This document shows, piece after piece, positions 5,598-7,865 of a stretch of DNA of 7,865 nt. The stretch comes from Lysobacterales bacterium CG02_land_8_20_14_3_00_62_12 (lineage in GTDB: Bacteria > Pseudomonadota > Gammaproteobacteria > Xanthomonadales > Ahniellaceae): contig PEUI01000373.1 in assembly GCA_002785585.1 (NCBI GenBank), positions 1 through 7,865 on the forward strand, written 5' to 3'. The notes under the pieces are model-generated. The model was given only the letters and a program-made list of their open reading frames with translations, had not been told where the DNA came from and did not search any database. A program made the translations under genes and the position numbers. Positions within the stretch are counted from its first letter, which is position 1, and every line of letters starts with the position of its first letter.

Positions 5598-6901
5598 AGC
5601 AAGAAACCCAACCGCGACGCACGCTGTCGCTCAATCGCAACGCCCAAGCGGCCGGCCCGGTGGTCGAAGAACGCCTGCAAAAGGTACTGGCGCAGGCCGG
5701 ATTGGGCTCGCGACGGGTGATCGAAGAACGCATCGTCGCTGGCGACATCAAGGTCAACAGCCAGGTCGCCGAGATTGGATCGAGTCTGCGCAGTGGCGAC
5801 CGGGTGGAACTCGACGGCAAAGCGTTCATGGCGGTGCCGACGCCGTCCGAAGAAGTGCAAGTGCTGATCTATCACAAACCCGAGGGCGAGTTGACCACCA
5901 CCGACGACCCCGAAGGCCGCAAGACCGTGTTCGAGCACCTGCCGCGATTGAAAGGCTCGCGCTGGATTGCCATCGGGCGTCTGGATATGAACACCACCGG
6001 CTTGCTGTTGCTCAGCACCGACGGCGAATTGGCCCACGCGATGATGCATCCGTCGCGCGAGTTGGAACGCGAGTACGTCGTGCGCGTGCATGGCCATGTC
6101 ACCGAAGCCGATATCGCGCAACTCAAAACCGGCATCGTGCTGGAGGATGGCCCCGCCCATTTCGACGAGATCCACGTCATCTCGATGGCTGAAAACCATA
6201 GCTGGTTCCGCGTGGTGTTGAAGGAAGGTCGCAACCGCGAAGTACGCCGGATGTGGGAGCACCTCGGCCTGCAAGTGGCCAGACTCAAGCGCATCCGTTA
6301 CGGCATGATCGAACTGCCCAGAGAGTTGCGCCGCGGCCATCACCGTCTGCTCGATGCCGAGCAGGTCAAAGCGCTGCGCGAAGCCTCGGGACTCGGCGAT
6401 GCACCCGATACCCTGACCCTGCAAGCGGTGCTTGGCGTGCGCCGGGCAACGCGCGGCAACACCCGCGAATATCGCCCGGAAAACGCCCGCGGTGCCGGTT
6501 GGACCAGTGATCGCCAAGATGAGGCCCGCGAGTTATCGGCGTTTGATCGGGTGCGCGATGACAACCCCCGCGCTGGCGCCAAGCGCCGCCCCGGCGGCGC
6601 TCCAAAGCCCCGCTACCAGAAGCCCGGTACGCGGCGCGGCGCCGCGCCCGGCCAAGCCTTGGACACCGCCAGTTTCCTGCATTCGTACCGAGCGCAAGAA
6701 GGCGTCGATGGCAATCGCGCAAGTCCCGCTTCGGCGCCTGGTGGCAAACGCCGTGGGCCCGGAAACGCTGGCAAACCACCCGGTCGCGGTCGTGGCCCGC
6801 GGGCGCCTGCGGTATTCACCGGACCGATGGACTCGCACCAATACACGCAACAAGCCGATCCGCCGCCCGGTCGCCGTGGCCCGCCGCGCGGGACACGCTA
6901 A
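5594..6901 (+). CDS. rluB: 23S rRNA pseudouridine synthase RluB with long basic C-terminal tail
   Basis: A 435-residue member of the RsuA/RluB/RluE/RluF group. RluB isomerises one uridine in helix 89-93 territory of 23S rRNA (U2605 in E. coli) during large-subunit assembly. An S4 RNA-binding domain covers about residues 25-75 (EERLQKVLAQAGLGSRRVIEE onward). The catalytic domain follows with LIYHKPEGEL (91-100) and the IGRLDMNTTGLLLLSTDGEL block (127-145), where D131 is the expected catalytic aspartate. KEGRNREVRRM (210-220) and the LKRIRYG (231-237) strand are typical of the group. The enzyme proper ends near residue 265. The last 165 residues are low-complexity, rich in Arg, Gly, Pro and Ala, with GRGRGPRAP and PPPGRRGPPRG patches, probably a disordered RNA-binding extension. 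E. coli RluB has about 290 residues, so this one is long. RluB is preferred over RsuA/RluF because of the scpAB context and the tail. Confidence 0.92.
   Translation: MKQETQPRRTLSLNRNAQAAGPVVEERLQKVLAQAGLGSRRVIEERIVAGDIKVNSQVAEIGSSLRSGDRVELDGKAFMAVPTPSEEVQVLIYHKPEGELTTTDDPEGRKTVFEHLPRLKGSRWIAIGRLDMNTTGLLLLSTDGELAHAMMHPSRELEREYVVRVHGHVTEADIAQLKTGIVLEDGPAHFDEIHVISMAENHSWFRVVLKEGRNREVRRMWEHLGLQVARLKRIRYGMIELPRELRRGHHRLLDAEQVKALREASGLGDAPDTLTLQAVLGVRRATRGNTREYRPENARGAGWTSDRQDEARELSAFDRVRDDNPRAGAKRRPGGAPKPRYQKPGTRRGAAPGQALDTASFLHSYRAQEGVDGNRASPASAPGGKRRGPGNAGKPPGRGRGPRAPAVFTGPMDSHQYTQQADPPPGRRGPPRGTR
6633..6648. other. Perfect 16-bp all-G/C palindrome in the rluB tail
   Basis: GGCGCGGC followed directly by its reverse complement GCCGCGCC. 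It lies in the region encoding the low-complexity tail, where the skewed composition (Arg, Gly, Ala codons) makes such palindromes more likely by chance. No function is proposed. Confidence 0.4.
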
Positions 6902-6966
6902 GAACGCTGATAGAAGCACTGCTCTAGTGAGTTGTCCCATGGTCGGTCGGCGCCATCACCCACCAC

Positions 6967-6971
6967 GAGGA
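6967..6971 (+). promoter_or_regulatory. Ribosome binding site deciding the start of the beta-helix gene
   Basis: GAGGA lies eight bases before ATG 6980. It favours this start over an in-frame ATG-less extension to 6932. The shorter product also begins with a clean signal peptide, which the longer form would bury behind 16 polar residues. Confidence 0.65.
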
Positions 6972-6979
6972 ACGCCCCG

Positions 6980-7792
6980 ATGCCTGCACGTTGCCTGTTT
7001 GCCCTCACCGTCCTGTTGCTCGCCGATTTGGCCGTCGCCACCGAAGTGCGCATCGCCGACCGCGACTCCCCCGGCTTGATCGCCGCAATCGAAGCCGCCA
7101 ACGCTGCGGCTACACCCACTACCATCCATTTGGCCGAACACGGGCTGTACACGCTGGCCAGCGCCGCCGACCCGGACCATCAGATCGGACTGCCGATCCT
7201 GCGCGGCAGCATTCGCATCGACGGCCACGACGCCGAAATCCGTCGCTACGCCAATGCCGACTACACGCTGATCGCCATCGCCACCGGTGCCGAGGTGCAA
7301 CTCAACGACCTCACCCTCGCCGAGGGCAGCGAAGGCGCCTTGGTCAATCGCGGCAAGGTTCAATTGAACCGAGTGAAGGTCGTCGATAATGTCGCCCGCA
7401 CCGTCTCGGCCATCGTCGAGAACTACGGCAGTATTCGCATCCGCGATAGCGAGATCAGTTACAACCAGTTGGCCGGCAGTCAACGCGACGCCGGTACCGT
7501 GGTCAACTACGGCACGTTGCAACTGGAGCGCACCCGGATCGTCGGCAATGTCGTCAGCCGCCGCTACGACTCGTTGTACGCGGCCTCGGCGGTGTTGAAC
7601 TTTGGCAAGTTGCATCTGCACGACGTGGCGATTGAAGAGAACGCCGCCGAAGCGATCCTGAGTGCAGCGGCCCTGGGTTCCATCATCAACCTCGGCACCG
7701 GCAATCTGGAAGCCAGCGCCCTGACCCTGGTCAACAACGAGCCGCCCGAGTCCAATCGTATCGACACCAGCGACCTGCGCTTTCACCGCTGA
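6980..7792 (+). CDS. Secreted short right-handed beta-helix protein
   Basis: A 270-residue protein with a clear Sec signal peptide: MPAR, a hydrophobic core (CLFALTVLLLADLAV, 5-19) and a probable cleavage after AVA at residue 20. The mature N-terminus (SPGLIAAIEAANAAA... TIHLAEHGLYTL) is like the start of extracellular parallel beta-helix proteins of the CSLREA/polymorphic-outer-membrane type. A regular ladder follows, in which an Asn-x-Gly turn precedes each strand: VNRGKVQL (122), ENYGSIRI (147), VNYGTLQL (175), LNFGKLHL (206) and INLGTGNL (236), spaced 25-31 residues, each followed by a hydrophobic strand ending in DN, SYN, GN, EEN or NN. This is about five helix coils. There is no autotransporter barrel, sorting tag or lipobox, so the protein is probably periplasmic or secreted. 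No catalytic residues of a pectate lyase type are evident. It starts 78 bases after rluB and has its own strong ribosome site; the function is unknown. Confidence 0.75.
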   Translation: MPARCLFALTVLLLADLAVATEVRIADRDSPGLIAAIEAANAAATPTTIHLAEHGLYTLASAADPDHQIGLPILRGSIRIDGHDAEIRRYANADYTLIAIATGAEVQLNDLTLAEGSEGALVNRGKVQLNRVKVVDNVARTVSAIVENYGSIRIRDSEISYNQLAGSQRDAGTVVNYGTLQLERTRIVGNVVSRRYDSLYAASAVLNFGKLHLHDVAIEENAAEAILSAAALGSIINLGTGNLEASALTLVNNEPPESNRIDTSDLRFHR

Positions 7793-7807
7793 GGCGGCCG
7801 ACTGCGC

Positions 7808-7865
7808 TTAGGCGTCGCGCAGAAATAACTTACCCATCTTGCTGGTTCTTACGCCCGCCTGCGTC
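7808..7865 (-). CDS. C-terminal end of a convergent gene (5' part outside window)
   Basis: On the minus strand an open frame enters from the right edge and ends at TAA (7808-7810), giving 18 residues that close with RTSKMGKLFLRDA. It ends 15 bases from the beta-helix stop, a spacing usual for convergent bacterial genes. The S-x-x-G-K followed by a hydrophobic pair and Arg loosely recalls the C-terminal lysine motif of AMP-forming acyl-CoA synthetases, but 18 residues cannot establish a family. A 6-bp hairpin (CTGCGC 7802-7807, GCGCAG 7817-7822) overlaps its stop codon. Confidence 0.35.
   Translation of the reverse strand, partial: TQAGVRTSKMGKLFLRDA

Noticed and set aside
5231..6517. 428-codon open frame on the minus strand across scpB and rluB
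   Set aside because: It is antisense to two certain genes, its product contains a translated microsatellite (Ser-Ala repeat), and it has no domain. Long antisense frames are normal in GC-rich coding DNA.
6956..7786. 276-codon minus-strand frame opposite the beta-helix gene
   Set aside because: The plus strand has a ribosome site, signal peptide and a regular strand/turn repeat; the minus frame is a compositional shadow.
7802..7822. CTGCGC/GCGCAG hairpin after the beta-helix gene as a terminator
   Set aside because: Only six base pairs with a 9-base loop and no U-tract on either strand; it also overlaps the stop codon of the convergent frame.

Overview
The window is GC-rich, densely packed bacterial chromosome. 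Smc-partner genes scpA and scpB followed directly by the 23S rRNA pseudouridine synthase gene rluB is an arrangement known from gammaproteobacteria that use Smc-ScpAB instead of MukBEF. The protein style (long low-complexity tails on ScpB and RluB, an N-terminal extension on ScpA) fits the Xanthomonadales/Lysobacterales best. That placement is an inference, and no rRNA or other strong marker is present.

Layout, left to right. (1) Bases 3-1325 (+): the C-terminal part of a large molybdopterin-dependent oxidoreductase, cut by the window edge. (2) Bases 1411-2244 (-): a class I SAM-dependent methyltransferase, convergent with the first gene, with an imperfect hairpin in the 85-base gap. (3) Bases 2472-3053 (+): a type II toxin-antitoxin cassette in toxin-first order, driven by a near-consensus sigma70 promoter whose spacer carries a perfect 12-bp palindrome. 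The -10 box lies so close to the toxin ATG that the mRNA may be leaderless. (4) Bases 3118-3486 (+): a 122-residue protein of unknown function with a very strong ribosome binding site. (5) Bases 3487-3883: no convincing gene, but a heptanucleotide tandem array, a 24-bp imperfect direct repeat and a small hairpin. (6) Bases 3884-6901 (+): scpA-scpB-rluB, closely spaced, with a 4-base stop/start overlap between scpB and rluB. scpB contains 11 perfect copies of a hexamer encoding Asp-Ala, right after three copies of a second hexamer. (7) Bases 6980-7792 (+): a short secreted protein predicted to form a right-handed beta-helix. (8) Bases 7808-7865 (-): the last 18 codons of what is probably a convergent gene running off the window.

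scpA, scpB and rluB look like the conserved chromosomal backbone; ScpA and ScpB form the kleisin subcomplex that works with Smc in chromosome condensation and segregation, while RluB modifies 23S rRNA. The block from about 2460 to 3490 (toxin, antitoxin, unknown gene) is visibly less GC-rich, especially in the unknown gene, and is bounded on one side by simple repeats. It is the most likely accessory insertion. I see no CRISPR array, tRNA, rRNA, transposase or integrase. The best leads are the toxin-antitoxin plus unknown-gene cassette with its compact promoter-operator, and the hexamer microsatellite inside scpB.
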